The translations under genes were made by a program, and so were the position numbers. A DNA stretch of 64,000 bases from Chitinophaga sp. YR627 (GTDB taxonomy: Bacteria; Bacteroidota; Bacteroidia; Chitinophagales; Chitinophagaceae): NCBI RefSeq assembly GCF_900114995.1, contig NZ_FOUX01000003.1:310001-374000 (forward strand), in the 5' to 3' direction. Of the stretch, positions 33,011 to 42,127 are shown one piece after another. The notes under the pieces are model-generated. The model was given only the letters and a program-made list of their open reading frames with translations, had not been told where the DNA came from and did no database searches. The first letter of the stretch is position 1. Each line of letters starts with the position of its first letter.

Positions 33011-33595
33011 CTAAAACAGCAGATCGAAGATCTCTTTCCGGTCCATTTCCCGCATCTGGCCCGGTTCTAAGCCCTCTACAGTAATGCGGGCTATGCGGTA
33101 ACGGATAAGTCTCAACGTCGGGAAACCCACCGCAGCAGTCATTTTTCTGACCTGCCGGTTTTTTCCCTCTCCCAGGGTCAATCTTATCCAGGGAGCCGGG
33201 ATCAGCTTACGGAAACGGATAGGGGGAGTCCGTTCAGGTACCGGCGGATCCTCCTCAAATATAGCCGCCTGACAACGGCGGGTCTGATAGGGCTTCCCAT
33301 CTATAGCGATCTTAACGCCCTGCTTCAGCTGTTGTATCGCCCCGGCATTCACGGCTCCATCCACCTGCACCCAATATTCCCGCTCATGCGCAAATTTGGG
33401 GTCCAGTAAACGGTGATTTAAGGATTTATCGTTCGTCAGGATCAGTAATCCCTCGCTGTCATAGTCCAGTCTGCCCACCGGATACACATCCGACGGTACA
33501 TCGAAATAGTCCGCCAGACTGGCCTTTCCCTCTTCTTTCCCGAAACGCGTAAGTACCTGGAAAGGCTTATATATTATATAATATTTAAATGGCAT
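33011..33595 (-). CDS. RluE/RsuA-type pseudouridine synthase
   Basis: 194 residues, without the N-terminal S4 domain. Catalytic Asp44 in VGRLDYDSEGLLILTND; GEGKNRQVRKMTAAVGFPTLRLIRYRI is the family's C-terminal block. The length and absence of S4 fit the RluE branch, which modifies U2457 of 23S rRNA in E. coli. The exact target site is inferred only. The N-terminal YYIIYKPFQVLTRF matches this branch as well. Confidence 0.9.
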   Translation of the reverse strand: MPFKYYIIYKPFQVLTRFGKEEGKASLADYFDVPSDVYPVGRLDYDSEGLLILTNDKSLNHRLLDPKFAHEREYWVQVDGAVNAGAIQQLKQGVKIAIDGKPYQTRRCQAAIFEEDPPVPERTPPIRFRKLIPAPWIRLTLGEGKNRQVRKMTAAVGFPTLRLIRYRIARITVEGLEPGQMREMDRKEIFDLLF

Positions 33596-33639
33596 ACCCG
33601 AAGTAGTAAGGTCGTACGATTATTTTGGCTGTAAATTAG

Positions 33640-33647
33640 TAATTTTG
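33640..33647 (+). promoter_or_regulatory. -7 element (TAATTTTG) of the FNR-type regulator
   Basis: TAnnTTTG ending 13 nt before the ATG. No TGA-N6-TCA box at the distance seen for ccoI and ccoS, so no sign of autoregulation. Confidence 0.45.
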
Positions 33648-33660
33648 CCAACTGAAACTT

Positions 33661-34371
33661 ATGTGTACGCCTTACCATAATGCCTCATGTGCGAATTGCC
33701 AGGACCGCTTTGGATCGATTTTATTCAAGGCAGAGAAGTGTAATCTGGAAGAGATAGAGTCCGCGAAAGTTTGTACTACATACAAAAAAGGACAGATTGT
33801 ATTCCAGGAAGGCGCTTACCCGTTCGGCATTTATTGCGTAAATACAGGCAAGATAAAATTATCCCACTGTGGAGACGATGGCCGCGAACAGATCGTTCGT
33901 CTGGCCAAACCCGGCGATATTATAGGTTATAAAGCGCTGCTCAGCGCTGAACGCTATACCGCTTCGGCAATAGCCCTCGACGACTCCTCCGTCTGCTTCA
34001 TTCCGAAAGACCTTTTCATGAGCGTATTGCAGAAAGATGCCAGCCTTTCCCTGGAAATGATGCGTATCCTTGCCAGTGAACTCAGAAAAGCCGAAATGAA
34101 GATCACCCACCTGGCGCAAAAACCAGTACGTGAACGTCTCGCCGAAACACTCCTTTTCATCAGAGAGACCTACGGGGTAGAACAGGATGGCAGCACCCTC
34201 AACGTTCGCCTTTCCCGTGAAGAGATCGCCAACCTGGTCGGAACAGCCACTGAATCGGCCATCCGCCTGCTGTCTGAATTTAAAAAAGATGGTCTGATCG
34301 AACTCCAGGGCAAAAAGATCCGCCTGCTGAATCCGGAAGAACTGACCCGGACCGCCAACCTTCAGGACTAA
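33661..34371 (+). CDS. Crp/Fnr-family regulator, FNR-like with N-terminal cysteines
   Basis: 236 residues. The N-terminus has cysteines at 2, 10, 13 and 27 (MCTPYHNASCANC...KAEKC), plus Cys38, consistent with an oxygen-sensitive iron-sulfur cluster though spacing differs from E. coli FNR. Cyclic-nucleotide-type sensor fold follows (GQIVFQEGAYPFGIYCVNTGKI, quoted in parts), a dimer helix, and a winged helix-turn-helix, LSREEIANLVGTATESAIRLLSEFKKDGLI. The recognition helix keeps Glu and Arg in E-S-A-I-R, aligned with FNR E-T-I-S-R, which reads TGA/TCA half-sites. Directly upstream of the cbb3 oxidase genes; probably their oxygen-responsive activator. Confidence 0.88.
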   Translation: MCTPYHNASCANCQDRFGSILFKAEKCNLEEIESAKVCTTYKKGQIVFQEGAYPFGIYCVNTGKIKLSHCGDDGREQIVRLAKPGDIIGYKALLSAERYTASAIALDDSSVCFIPKDLFMSVLQKDASLSLEMMRILASELRKAEMKITHLAQKPVRERLAETLLFIRETYGVEQDGSTLNVRLSREEIANLVGTATESAIRLLSEFKKDGLIELQGKKIRLLNPEELTRTANLQD

Positions 34372-34414
34372 TCCGTTTCCTCCGCAAAGATATCACCTCC
34401 ATATTCCCTGCTTA

Positions 34415-34428
34415 CTGACATAGATCAG
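34415..34428 (+). promoter_or_regulatory. FNR-like operator upstream of ccoI
   Basis: CTGAC-ATAG-ATCAG: TGA-N6-TCA, 7 of 10 positions of TTGAT-N4-ATCAA. Centre at 34421.5, exactly 51.5 bp before the TAGTTTTG of ccoI; this corresponds to about -61/-62, the class I activator position. Confidence 0.55.
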
Positions 34429-34449
34429 TCCTCCCTTTGATACCCATCA

Positions 34450-34480
34450 TTGCCCCCCTTTTTACATCCGGGTAGTTTTG
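34450..34480 (+). promoter_or_regulatory. ccoI: ccoI promoter: TTG-N20-TAGTTTTG
   Basis: -33 TTG at 34450-34452 and -7 TAGTTTTG at 34473-34480, 20 nt apart, 16 nt before the ATG. Spacing identical to that of the PurF-like gene. Confidence 0.6.
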
Positions 34481-34496
34481 CAGCAAACCATTTATC

Positions 34497-36890
34497 ATGG
34501 CAAGTACCGCTGTCATTCCTGATACAAAATTGCAATGTGCTCACTGTGGAGAAGCTTGTCCGGACAACAAAATTGTACTGGAAAACAATCACTTCTGCTG
34601 CGAAGGATGCAAACTGGTATACGAAATCCTGAACGAAAATGGGCTCTGTGACTACTATACACTCAACGAAAATCCTGGTCAGTCGCAACGAATAACTGTT
34701 CGTAAAGATAAATTTGCCTTCCTCGACGATAAAAAAATACAGCAGCAACTCATACAATTCCAGGACGATAGTCAGACCCATATTACTTTTTACATCCCAC
34801 ATATCCATTGCAGTTCCTGCCTCTGGCTGCTGGAAAATCTCCATCGCCTCGATGCCGGCGTACAAAAGGTCACTGTCAACTTTACCCGTAAAGAAGCTCT
34901 CGTTATTTTCCGTCAGGAGGAAACCTCCCTCCGGCATATCGCAGAAACACTGACCAGTATCGGGTATGAACCTTATATCAGTCTGCAGGACCTTCGCCAG
35001 AAAAAACCACGCATACAACGCGACCTCATATACCGCCTGGGCGTAGCTGGTTGCTGCTTTGGCAATATTATGCTGCTCAGTTTTCCGGAATACTTCTCCA
35101 GCTACGGCTACTCAGACGAAAAGATGAACCATCTCTTCCGCTGGTTGAATCTCAGCCTGGCCCTGCCTGTTTTCTTCTACAGTGCACAGGTATTTTTCCG
35201 CTCGGCCTGGGGAGGATTAAAAACCGGGTTTCTTAATATTGATGTGCCGATCGTCCTGGCCATCATCGTCACGTTTATTCGTAGTCTGACAGATGTATTC
35301 AGCGGAACAGGGGCCGGTTATTTTGACTCAATGACCGGGATCGTCTTTTTTATGCTCGTCGGCAGAATATTGCAGGACAAAACCTATCAGGGTCTTTCTT
35401 TTGATCGCGACTATACCGCCTATTTCCCTATTGCCGTCTCCGTGCTGAAAAACGGACAGGAAGTACCTACCGCATTACCTGATATCCGTAATAATGACAC
35501 CCTGCTTATTCACAATCAGGAACTGATTCCCGCCGACGGCATTCTCGTAAAAGGTAATGCCATCATTGATTACAGCTTCGTAACAGGAGAAGCGGTGCCA
35601 GTGCATAAAGCCACCGGAGAAATCGTATATGCAGGCGGCAAACAACTGGAAGGAAATATTGAAATTCTGACCATTAAAGAAGTGGCACAAAGCTATCTGA
35701 CCAGTCTCTGGAACAGGGAAGAATTACGCTCTCCACAGGAGAAACAGGTATCCTTTATCCATATGCTCAGCCGTTATTTCACCTGGGTAGTGCTCAGCAT
35801 TGCTGTCATTGCAGCTGCTTACTGGTGGATAAACGATCCCTCCCGTATATGGCCGGCCGTAACAGCAGTACTGATCATCGCCTGCCCCTGTGCATTATTG
35901 CTGGCAGCCTCTTTCACCAACGGGCATATCCTGCGCATCCTCAGCCGTCGTCATTTCTATCTGCGCAATGCAGAGGCGATTGAACGGCTGGCCACAATAG
36001 ATCACATCGTATTCGACAAAACAGGTACACTTACCGGTAAAGCAGAAGCCACCATTTCCTATGAAGGCGAAACGCTTACACCCGAAAAACTGATCGCGAT
36101 CGGTACACTGGCCGCACAATCCGGTCACCCACTCAGTAAAATGATCGCCAGCTTCTGCGGAAAGGATGAACGCCTGCCTGTCCGCAATTTCCGCAGTATT
36201 GAAGCGAAAGGGATCAGCGGCTGGATCGAATATAATTTCATTCAGCTGGGAAGCGCCGCCTTTATCGGAGCAGCCAACAGTATAAGCACCGATGGCAGCA
36301 CGGTATATATAAAAATTGACGGCAATCACGCCGGTCGTTTTATCATTCGCCATCAGTACAGAAATGGCATACAATCCCTCCTCCAGCAGTTACAGCGGCA
36401 GTACGCTTTGTCCTTACTTTCCGGTGATAACGACGCGGAAAGTGCTTATCTGCAAAAGATCATGGGAGCTTCCGCCAGTCTGCATTTCGCACAAAAACCT
36501 GCTGACAAACTGAATTACGTCGTTTCATTACAGCAACAGGGACATCGTGTATTGATGATAGGGGATGGACTGAATGATGCGGGTGCATTAAAACAAAGCG
36601 ACGTAGGCATCTCTCTGACAGAAAACAGCAACAACTTTACACCCGCCAGTGACGGTATACTGGAAGCAGCAGAACTGATACAATTACCCCGGCTGATCAG
36701 TATCTGCAAAAACAACAGACGCATCATCATCATTACTTTCATCATTTCCTTACTCTACAATTTCATCGGCCTTTTCTTTGCGGTACAGGGTATTCTTTCT
36801 CCGCTGACAGCCGCTATACTGATGCCCGCCAGTTCTATCAGCATCGTATTACTAACCTACGGCCTGAGCGAGTGGATGAACAGATCATGA
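34497..36890 (+). CDS. ccoI: Copper-transporting P1B ATPase for cbb3 oxidase (CcoI/FixI)
   Basis: 797 residues. N-terminal zinc-ribbon-like metal-binding region (Cys14, 17, 34, 35, 38), then an HMA domain with CSSC (Cys105/108). Eight or so membrane helices, with the ion-path motif CPC (463-465), phosphorylation site DKTGTLTG (Asp507), QSGHPLSKM and hinge GDGLNDAGALKQSDVGI (689 onward). The N-terminal cysteine region plus HMA is typical of FixI/CcoI, the slow exporter that supplies copper for assembly of the oxidase. First gene of the cluster; its stop codon overlaps the FNR-like box of ccoS. Confidence 0.93.
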   Translation: MASTAVIPDTKLQCAHCGEACPDNKIVLENNHFCCEGCKLVYEILNENGLCDYYTLNENPGQSQRITVRKDKFAFLDDKKIQQQLIQFQDDSQTHITFYIPHIHCSSCLWLLENLHRLDAGVQKVTVNFTRKEALVIFRQEETSLRHIAETLTSIGYEPYISLQDLRQKKPRIQRDLIYRLGVAGCCFGNIMLLSFPEYFSSYGYSDEKMNHLFRWLNLSLALPVFFYSAQVFFRSAWGGLKTGFLNIDVPIVLAIIVTFIRSLTDVFSGTGAGYFDSMTGIVFFMLVGRILQDKTYQGLSFDRDYTAYFPIAVSVLKNGQEVPTALPDIRNNDTLLIHNQELIPADGILVKGNAIIDYSFVTGEAVPVHKATGEIVYAGGKQLEGNIEILTIKEVAQSYLTSLWNREELRSPQEKQVSFIHMLSRYFTWVVLSIAVIAAAYWWINDPSRIWPAVTAVLIIACPCALLLAASFTNGHILRILSRRHFYLRNAEAIERLATIDHIVFDKTGTLTGKAEATISYEGETLTPEKLIAIGTLAAQSGHPLSKMIASFCGKDERLPVRNFRSIEAKGISGWIEYNFIQLGSAAFIGAANSISTDGSTVYIKIDGNHAGRFIIRHQYRNGIQSLLQQLQRQYALSLLSGDNDAESAYLQKIMGASASLHFAQKPADKLNYVVSLQQQGHRVLMIGDGLNDAGALKQSDVGISLTENSNNFTPASDGILEAAELIQLPRLISICKNNRRIIIITFIISLLYNFIGLFFAVQGILSPLTAAILMPASSISIVLLTYGLSEWMNRS

Positions 36891-36900
36891 TATGAATCAG
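36887..36900 (+). promoter_or_regulatory. FNR-like operator upstream of ccoS, overlapping the ccoI stop
   Basis: ATGAT-ATGA-ATCAG: 8 of 10 positions of TTGAT-N4-ATCAA. Centre at 36893.5, exactly 51.5 bp before the first base of the TAGCTTTG of ccoS, the same geometry as at ccoI. Its first TGA is the ccoI stop codon. Confidence 0.6.
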
Positions 36901-36944
36901 TATACTGGTTGAGCAGCATCATCGTACCCCCATCTGCAACAAAC

Positions 36945-36952
36945 TAGCTTTG
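36945..36952 (+). promoter_or_regulatory. -7 element (TAGCTTTG) of ccoS and the oxidase genes
   Basis: TAnnTTTG 26 nt before the ccoS ATG. No -33 TTG, as expected for a promoter that depends on an activator. Confidence 0.5.
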
Positions 36953-36977
36953 TTCATAGAAATTAAAACCAATTACT

Positions 36978-37193
36978 ATGAGCGTGATCATCATCCTTCT
37001 CGGAGCCAGCCTGCTGGTAGCCCTGTTCTTTCTGGCGGCTTTTATATGGTCAGTAAGGAATGGACAATTTGAAGATAATTTCTCTCCTGCACATCGTGTG
37101 CTGTTCGAAACAAAACCGGCCGAAACGACCTGCAAATCAGGGAATGCATGCACAAACACCAACTGCAAATCACGCATCTGCAAGCATAACTAA
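36978..37193 (+). CDS. ccoS: cbb3 oxidase assembly protein CcoS with a cysteine-rich tail
   Basis: 71 residues. One membrane helix (residues 3-24) followed by WSVRNGQFEDN, the CcoS signature (G/S-QFDD in other taxa). CcoS is needed to insert cofactors into the oxidase. The C-terminal tail has four cysteines (52, 58, 63, 68) in spacing C-x5-C-x4-C-x4-C and ends KHN. This tail is longer and more regular than in typical CcoS and looks like a metal site. Upstream FNR-like box suggests low-oxygen induction. Confidence 0.9.
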   Translation: MSVIIILLGASLLVALFFLAAFIWSVRNGQFEDNFSPAHRVLFETKPAETTCKSGNACTNTNCKSRICKHN

Positions 37194-37245
37194 CGCTCCT
37201 CTTTATACTAGCAACGCATCTCTTATCATTCGTAATTGAACAAAC

Positions 37246-39372
37246 ATGTCTCTCGAAAAATTTTCGTACGATAACCGTACCGTGAAATGGTTTGCATACG
37301 CCTGTATCGGCTGGGGGCTGGTCGGTATGCTTGCCGGATTATGGGCTGCACTGGCGCTCGTGTTGCCCGATCTGAATCTTGGCTATGCACCTACAACATT
37401 TGGCCGTCTGAGGCCCGTTCACACCAACGCTGTCATCTTCGCCTTTGTAGGTAACGGTATATTCATGGGTGTGTATTACTCCCTGCAACGTCTCTGTAAA
37501 GCACGCATGTTCAGCGATCTGCTGAGTAAGATCCACTTCTGGGGATGGCAGGCCATCATCGCAGGTGGCGCTATCACACTGCTGATGGGTTGTACTACCG
37601 GTAAAGAATATGCAGAACTGGAATGGCCTTTCGATATCGCTATCACGCTGATCTGGGTGGTGTTCGGTGCTAACATGCTCGGTACGATCCTCCGTCGTCG
37701 TGAAATGCACCTCTATGTTGCCATCTGGTTTTACATCGGTACATGGGTAGCTATCGCGATGCTGCACATTGTGAACTCCTTTGAAATGCCGGTTTCCTTC
37801 CTGAAAAGTTACTCCTGGTATGCAGGTGTACAGGACGCGCTGGTACAATGGTGGTATGGACACAATGCCGTGGCCTTCTTTCTGACCACACCTTACCTTG
37901 GACTCATGTATTACTTCGTGCCTAAAGCGGCTAACAGACCGGTATATTCTTACCGCTGGTCTATTATCCACTTCTGGGCACTGATATTCATCTATATCTG
38001 GGCAGGACCTCACCACCTGTTATACACCGCATTACCCGAGTGGGCACAATCACTGGGAACTGTATTCTCTATCATGCTGATCGCTCCATCCTGGGGTGGT
38101 ATGCTGAATGGTCTGCTGACACTGCGTGGCGCATGGGACCGTGTAAGAGAAGACGCTATCCTCAAATTCTTCGTAGTAGCACTGACCTGCTATGGTATGG
38201 CTACCTTTGAAGGCCCGATGCTGTCACTGAAAAATGTGAACGCGATCAGCCACTATACTGACTGGACCATCGCACACGTACACGTAGGCGCATTGGGATG
38301 GAATGGGTTCCTCACATTCGGTATCCTGTACTGGATGTTACCCCGCCTGTTCTCTACACAACTGTATTCCCGCAAATGGGCCAACACCCACTTCTGGCTG
38401 GGTACACTGGGTATTATCTTCTATGTTATTCCGCTGTACTGGGCTGCCTTCACACAGAGTATGATGTGGAAACAGTTTACACCGGAAGGACAACTGAAAT
38501 TCCAGTTCCTGGAAACCGTAGCAACCATTATTCCGATGTATGCACTTCGCGGATTAGGTGGCGTATTGTATATCTCCGGCGTCATACTAATGATCTTCAA
38601 CCTGGCTAAGACTGTCCGCAGCGGATCATTCGTTGCCAACGAACCAGCAGAAGCAGCTCCATTGCCAAAAGAAGTACATACACATGGTAAATCTCACTGG
38701 CATAACTGGATCGAACGCAGACCTATACAGCTTGCTGTTTTCAGTCTGATCGTAGTCGGCATAGGTGGTATCCTGGAACTGATCCCGACCTTCCTTATAA
38801 GAAGCAATATTCCTACTATCACCAGCGTAAAACCATACACCCCGCTTGAACTGCACGGTCGTGACGTATACATCAGAGAAGGCTGTTACACCTGTCACTC
38901 CCAGATGATCCGTCCTTTCCGTGATGAGGTAGCCCGTTACGGTGAATACTCCAAAGCCGGTGAATTCATTTATGATCATCCGTTCCAGTGGGGTTCAAAA
39001 AGAACTGGTCCGGACCTGGCGAGAATAGGAGGAAAGTATCCGCACTCCTGGCATTACAACCACATGCTCGATCCGACCTCCATGTCTCCTGGTTCTATCA
39101 TGCCGCAATATCCATGGTTATTTGACGAGAAGATCGACAAAGCCAAAACACCGGCGATGATCAACGCTATGCGCAAACTGGGCGTGCCTTATCCTGAGGG
39201 TTATGAAGCAAAAGCAAATGCTGACATGCAGCTACAGGGAGAAGCGATTGCAGCAACGCTGAAAAAAGATAAGCTGGAAGTATCCTCAGACAAAGAGATC
39301 GTCGCACTGATCGCTTATCTGCAACGCCTGGGTACAGACATCAAATCGAATACAATCGCGGAGAAAAAATAA
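37246..39372 (+). CDS. ccoNO: Fused CcoN-CcoO subunits of cbb3-type cytochrome c oxidase
   Basis: 708 residues. Residues 1-~480 are CcoN, with about twelve membrane helices and the heme/copper histidines (for example RLRPVHTNAVIFAF, WWYGHNAVAFFLT, GPHHLLYTALPEW, TIAHVHVGALGWNGF). Residues ~490-700 are CcoO: one helix (IQLAVFSLIVVGIGGILELIP, quoted in parts) and a cytochrome c domain with CYTCHSQ (Cys547, Cys550, His551). The fusion is usual in Bacteroidota. The complex reduces oxygen with high affinity and pumps protons. Confidence 0.96.
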   Translation: MSLEKFSYDNRTVKWFAYACIGWGLVGMLAGLWAALALVLPDLNLGYAPTTFGRLRPVHTNAVIFAFVGNGIFMGVYYSLQRLCKARMFSDLLSKIHFWGWQAIIAGGAITLLMGCTTGKEYAELEWPFDIAITLIWVVFGANMLGTILRRREMHLYVAIWFYIGTWVAIAMLHIVNSFEMPVSFLKSYSWYAGVQDALVQWWYGHNAVAFFLTTPYLGLMYYFVPKAANRPVYSYRWSIIHFWALIFIYIWAGPHHLLYTALPEWAQSLGTVFSIMLIAPSWGGMLNGLLTLRGAWDRVREDAILKFFVVALTCYGMATFEGPMLSLKNVNAISHYTDWTIAHVHVGALGWNGFLTFGILYWMLPRLFSTQLYSRKWANTHFWLGTLGIIFYVIPLYWAAFTQSMMWKQFTPEGQLKFQFLETVATIIPMYALRGLGGVLYISGVILMIFNLAKTVRSGSFVANEPAEAAPLPKEVHTHGKSHWHNWIERRPIQLAVFSLIVVGIGGILELIPTFLIRSNIPTITSVKPYTPLELHGRDVYIREGCYTCHSQMIRPFRDEVARYGEYSKAGEFIYDHPFQWGSKRTGPDLARIGGKYPHSWHYNHMLDPTSMSPGSIMPQYPWLFDEKIDKAKTPAMINAMRKLGVPYPEGYEAKANADMQLQGEAIAATLKKDKLEVSSDKEIVALIAYLQRLGTDIKSNTIAEKK

Positions 39373-39399
39373 TCTGAACAATTGTAAATCAAGCAAGAC

Positions 39400-39567
39400 A
39401 TGAAGTTTATCAACTACCTGGAATCCATCACCGGCGTAAGCATTTATCCGCTTTCCTCCCTGGTCATCTTTACAGTATTCTTTGTACTGGCGGCCTTCTG
39501 GGCATTCAAAGCAGATAAGGGCATGATAGATCATATCAGCAACATCCCGCTGGATGATCACCGATGA
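39400..39567 (+). CDS. ccoQ: Small CcoQ-like membrane subunit
   Basis: A 55-residue protein (MKFINYLESITGVSIYPLSS...). One membrane helix (about residues 18-36) and a short charged C-terminal tail ending LDDHR. Size, position between ccoNO and ccoP, and the YP-x3-L-hydrophobic-F/W-AFKADKG pattern fit a CcoQ/FixQ-type subunit that stabilises the complex. It is too short to stand out in a simple ORF list. ATG is preceded by 27 nt after ccoNO. Confidence 0.8.
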   Translation: MKFINYLESITGVSIYPLSSLVIFTVFFVLAAFWAFKADKGMIDHISNIPLDDHR

Positions 39568-39604
39568 CAACATGCGCATTTTACTATTCTCCAATTGCAA
39601 CATT

Positions 39605-40705
39605 ATGAACAAGAAATCAATCACTATAACTAGCCTTTTCTCCCTGTGCCTGCTGAGCGCCCTGCCCGCAGCAGCACAATACAAACCTGAGCCACCATCA
39701 GAGCTGGGACATCCGGTTGCGATTGTGTTACTGACTGTCATCATCGGACTACTCATCGCAATCGTTGTACTTGGCAGCGCTGTGATCAGTGCGATGGATA
39801 TCTACAGGGAACGTGTGAAAAGCGAAAAGAGCAAAACAGTTGTCACCACTATACTGCTCTTCGCCGGCATACTTTCCGCCAACAGCCTGTTTGCACAGGA
39901 TGCAAAGGAAACAGCGGAAGCTGCGGTTACCGTTGCGCCTATCATCAGTGGACTTTCTGATACCTCTTTTTACCTCCTGATCTCTGTGATCGCGTTACAG
40001 ATCATGATCATCTTCTCCCTGCTCTACACATTACGTGTACTGGTGGGTATGGAAAGGAAAAGGAAACAAAAAGTAGCAGTTCCCGGCAAACCTGTAAAAC
40101 ATTGGTTTGAACGTCTGAATGACACCAGAACGCTGGATGAGGCATCCGAACAGGATGAAGATATGGGCCATGATTATGATGGTATCCGCGAACTGAACAA
40201 CCCGACGCCTCCCTGGTGGAGATGGGGCTTCTACTGCAGTGTGGTATTTGCGGTTATCTATGTATGGCGCTTCCAGATCTCACATTCCGCTCCCTCTCAG
40301 CTGGAAGAACTGGCCATCGCGGAAGCAGCTGCTGCTGAAGCAAAAGAAGAATACCTGAAAAACGCCGCCAACAATATTGACGAAAACAACGTCACCCTGC
40401 TGACCGGCGCAGATGATATCGCTACCGCACAAAAATTGTTCTCCTCTAATTGCGCTCCTTGTCACGGCGCACAGGGACAGGGAATTGTAGGGCCTAACCT
40501 TACCGACGATCACTGGTTGCACGGAGGAAAACTGAAAGCCGTCTTCTCCACCATCAAGTACGGTGTTCCTGAAAAAGGGATGAAGTCGTGGAAAGATGAC
40601 TTCTCACCGAAACAACTGGCGCAACTGGCCAGCTATATCAAAAGCATTCATGGTTCCAATCCTCCTAATCCGAAAGAAGCACAGGGCGCATTGGACAAAG
40701 AATAA
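39605..40705 (+). CDS. ccoP: CcoP subunit of cbb3 oxidase, mono-heme form
   Basis: 366 residues from the ATG at 39605, which gives a leader-like first helix (ITSLFSLCLLSALPAAAQ). Further helices near 40-60, 78-92 and 118-140, then the CcoP N-domain (WFERLNDTRTLDEASEQDEDMGHDYDGIRELNNPTPPWW, in parts), a helix, and one cytochrome c domain with CAPCH (Cys283, Cys286, His287). Proteobacterial CcoP has two hemes; one is normal for this phylum. The extra N-terminal helices are a Bacteroidota trait. Passes electrons to CcoO. Confidence 0.93.
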   Translation: MNKKSITITSLFSLCLLSALPAAAQYKPEPPSELGHPVAIVLLTVIIGLLIAIVVLGSAVISAMDIYRERVKSEKSKTVVTTILLFAGILSANSLFAQDAKETAEAAVTVAPIISGLSDTSFYLLISVIALQIMIIFSLLYTLRVLVGMERKRKQKVAVPGKPVKHWFERLNDTRTLDEASEQDEDMGHDYDGIRELNNPTPPWWRWGFYCSVVFAVIYVWRFQISHSAPSQLEELAIAEAAAAEAKEEYLKNAANNIDENNVTLLTGADDIATAQKLFSSNCAPCHGAQGQGIVGPNLTDDHWLHGGKLKAVFSTIKYGVPEKGMKSWKDDFSPKQLAQLASYIKSIHGSNPPNPKEAQGALDKE

Positions 40706-40717
40706 GAAAAAGCATTT

Positions 40718-42103
40718 GTGATGGAAGAAACGTTCAGAGATAGCATCGCTACTGTTGATAGACAGGGAAAAAGAAGCTGGATATTCAGCCAGCAACCGAA
40801 AGGGAAATTTTATAACGCAAGGAGTGTGCTGAGCTTCCTTTATTTTCTTGCGTTTTTTGCCGGACCGTTCATTCAGTTGAACGGCCGGCCCCTGTTTTTA
40901 TTCAATGTTGTAGAAGGCCGGTTTATCCTGTTTGGCGCCATATTCTGGCCACAGGATTTTTTCATTTTCGGGCTGGCCATGGTGGCCTTTATCCTGTTTA
41001 TCGTATTATTTACCATGGCCTTTGGCCGCCTGTTCTGCGGATGGGCATGTCCGCAAACCATCTTTATGGAGATGCTGTTCCGCAGAATAGAATATTGGAT
41101 CGAAGGAGACGCAGCCGCACAGAAAATGCTGCGACAGGCGCCCTGGAATACTGATAAGATAGTAAAGAAAACCAGTAAGCACATCCTCTTTTATCTACTC
41201 TCGTTCCTGATTGCCAACACCTTCCTGGCTTACATCATCGGTATTAAAAGCCTGACAGCGATCATTACCGGACCAGTAGCTGAACATGCTGGCGGATTGA
41301 CAACCATGATCGTTTTTGCAGGCGTATTCTATAGCGTATATGCCTTTTTCAGAGAGCAGGTATGCACCATCGTATGTCCATATGGACGCTTACAGGGTGT
41401 ATTACTGGACAGGGATTCTGTCGTAGTCGCCTATGACTACACCAGAGGTGAGCCCCGCGGACATTTCAAAAAGAATGCGGACAACAATCTGGGGGACTGC
41501 ATCGACTGTAATCAGTGTGTGAAGGTTTGTCCGACCGGTATCGACATCCGTAACGGTACACAACTCGAATGTGTAAGTTGTACGGCCTGCATTGACGCCT
41601 GTAATTTCATGATGGAAAAGGTAGGCCGGCCGCTGAACCTCATCCGTTACGCATCCGAAAATGGTATCGCCAATAAGCAACCATTACGCTTCACGCCACG
41701 GCTGAAGGTATATACTTCCATACTGCTTGTTTTATTGACCGCCATCACCTGGATGTTGGCCAGCCGCAAACCTGTCAGTGGTACAATTATCCGCACAGCG
41801 GGTATGTTATACCAGGAAAGAGGAGCCGACAGTATCTCCAATCTGTACCGTATCAAACTTGTCAACAAGACAACCGCCGACATTCCGCTGACGCTCAGAC
41901 TGGAAGACGTAAATGGCAAAATAGAGCTGCTGGGACACCCGCAGATACTAGTAAAAGAAGAAGATCAGGGCGAGGGTATTTTCTTTGTGATCCTCCCCCG
42001 TACAGCGATCGGTAAACGTAAGACGCCTCTTCGCATTTCCCTCTATGAAGGAGATAAAAAGACCGGTACACTCAACACAACATTTCTGGGACCGGCCAGA
42101 TAA
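40718..42103 (+). CDS. ccoG: Cytochrome c oxidase accessory protein CcoG
   Basis: 461 residues, five or so membrane helices. FGRLFCGWACPQTIF, then two ferredoxin-like clusters: CIDCNQCVKVCPTGIDIRNG and CVSCTACIDAC, and a C-terminal Ig-like periplasmic domain. CcoG (RdxA/FixG) is a membrane iron-sulfur protein reported to reduce copper(II) during oxidase assembly. Starts 12 bp after ccoP. Confidence 0.95.
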   Translation: MMEETFRDSIATVDRQGKRSWIFSQQPKGKFYNARSVLSFLYFLAFFAGPFIQLNGRPLFLFNVVEGRFILFGAIFWPQDFFIFGLAMVAFILFIVLFTMAFGRLFCGWACPQTIFMEMLFRRIEYWIEGDAAAQKMLRQAPWNTDKIVKKTSKHILFYLLSFLIANTFLAYIIGIKSLTAIITGPVAEHAGGLTTMIVFAGVFYSVYAFFREQVCTIVCPYGRLQGVLLDRDSVVVAYDYTRGEPRGHFKKNADNNLGDCIDCNQCVKVCPTGIDIRNGTQLECVSCTACIDACNFMMEKVGRPLNLIRYASENGIANKQPLRFTPRLKVYTSILLVLLTAITWMLASRKPVSGTIIRTAGMLYQERGADSISNLYRIKLVNKTTADIPLTLRLEDVNGKIELLGHPQILVKEEDQGEGIFFVILPRTAIGKRKTPLRISLYEGDKKTGTLNTTFLGPAR

Positions 42104-42127
42104 TTCACAAACGTAAAATTTACAGTC

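Noticed and set aside
34425..35018. 197-codon minus-strand frame opposite the start of ccoI
   Set aside because: Antisense shadow of a well-supported gene; it would cover the promoter and operator.
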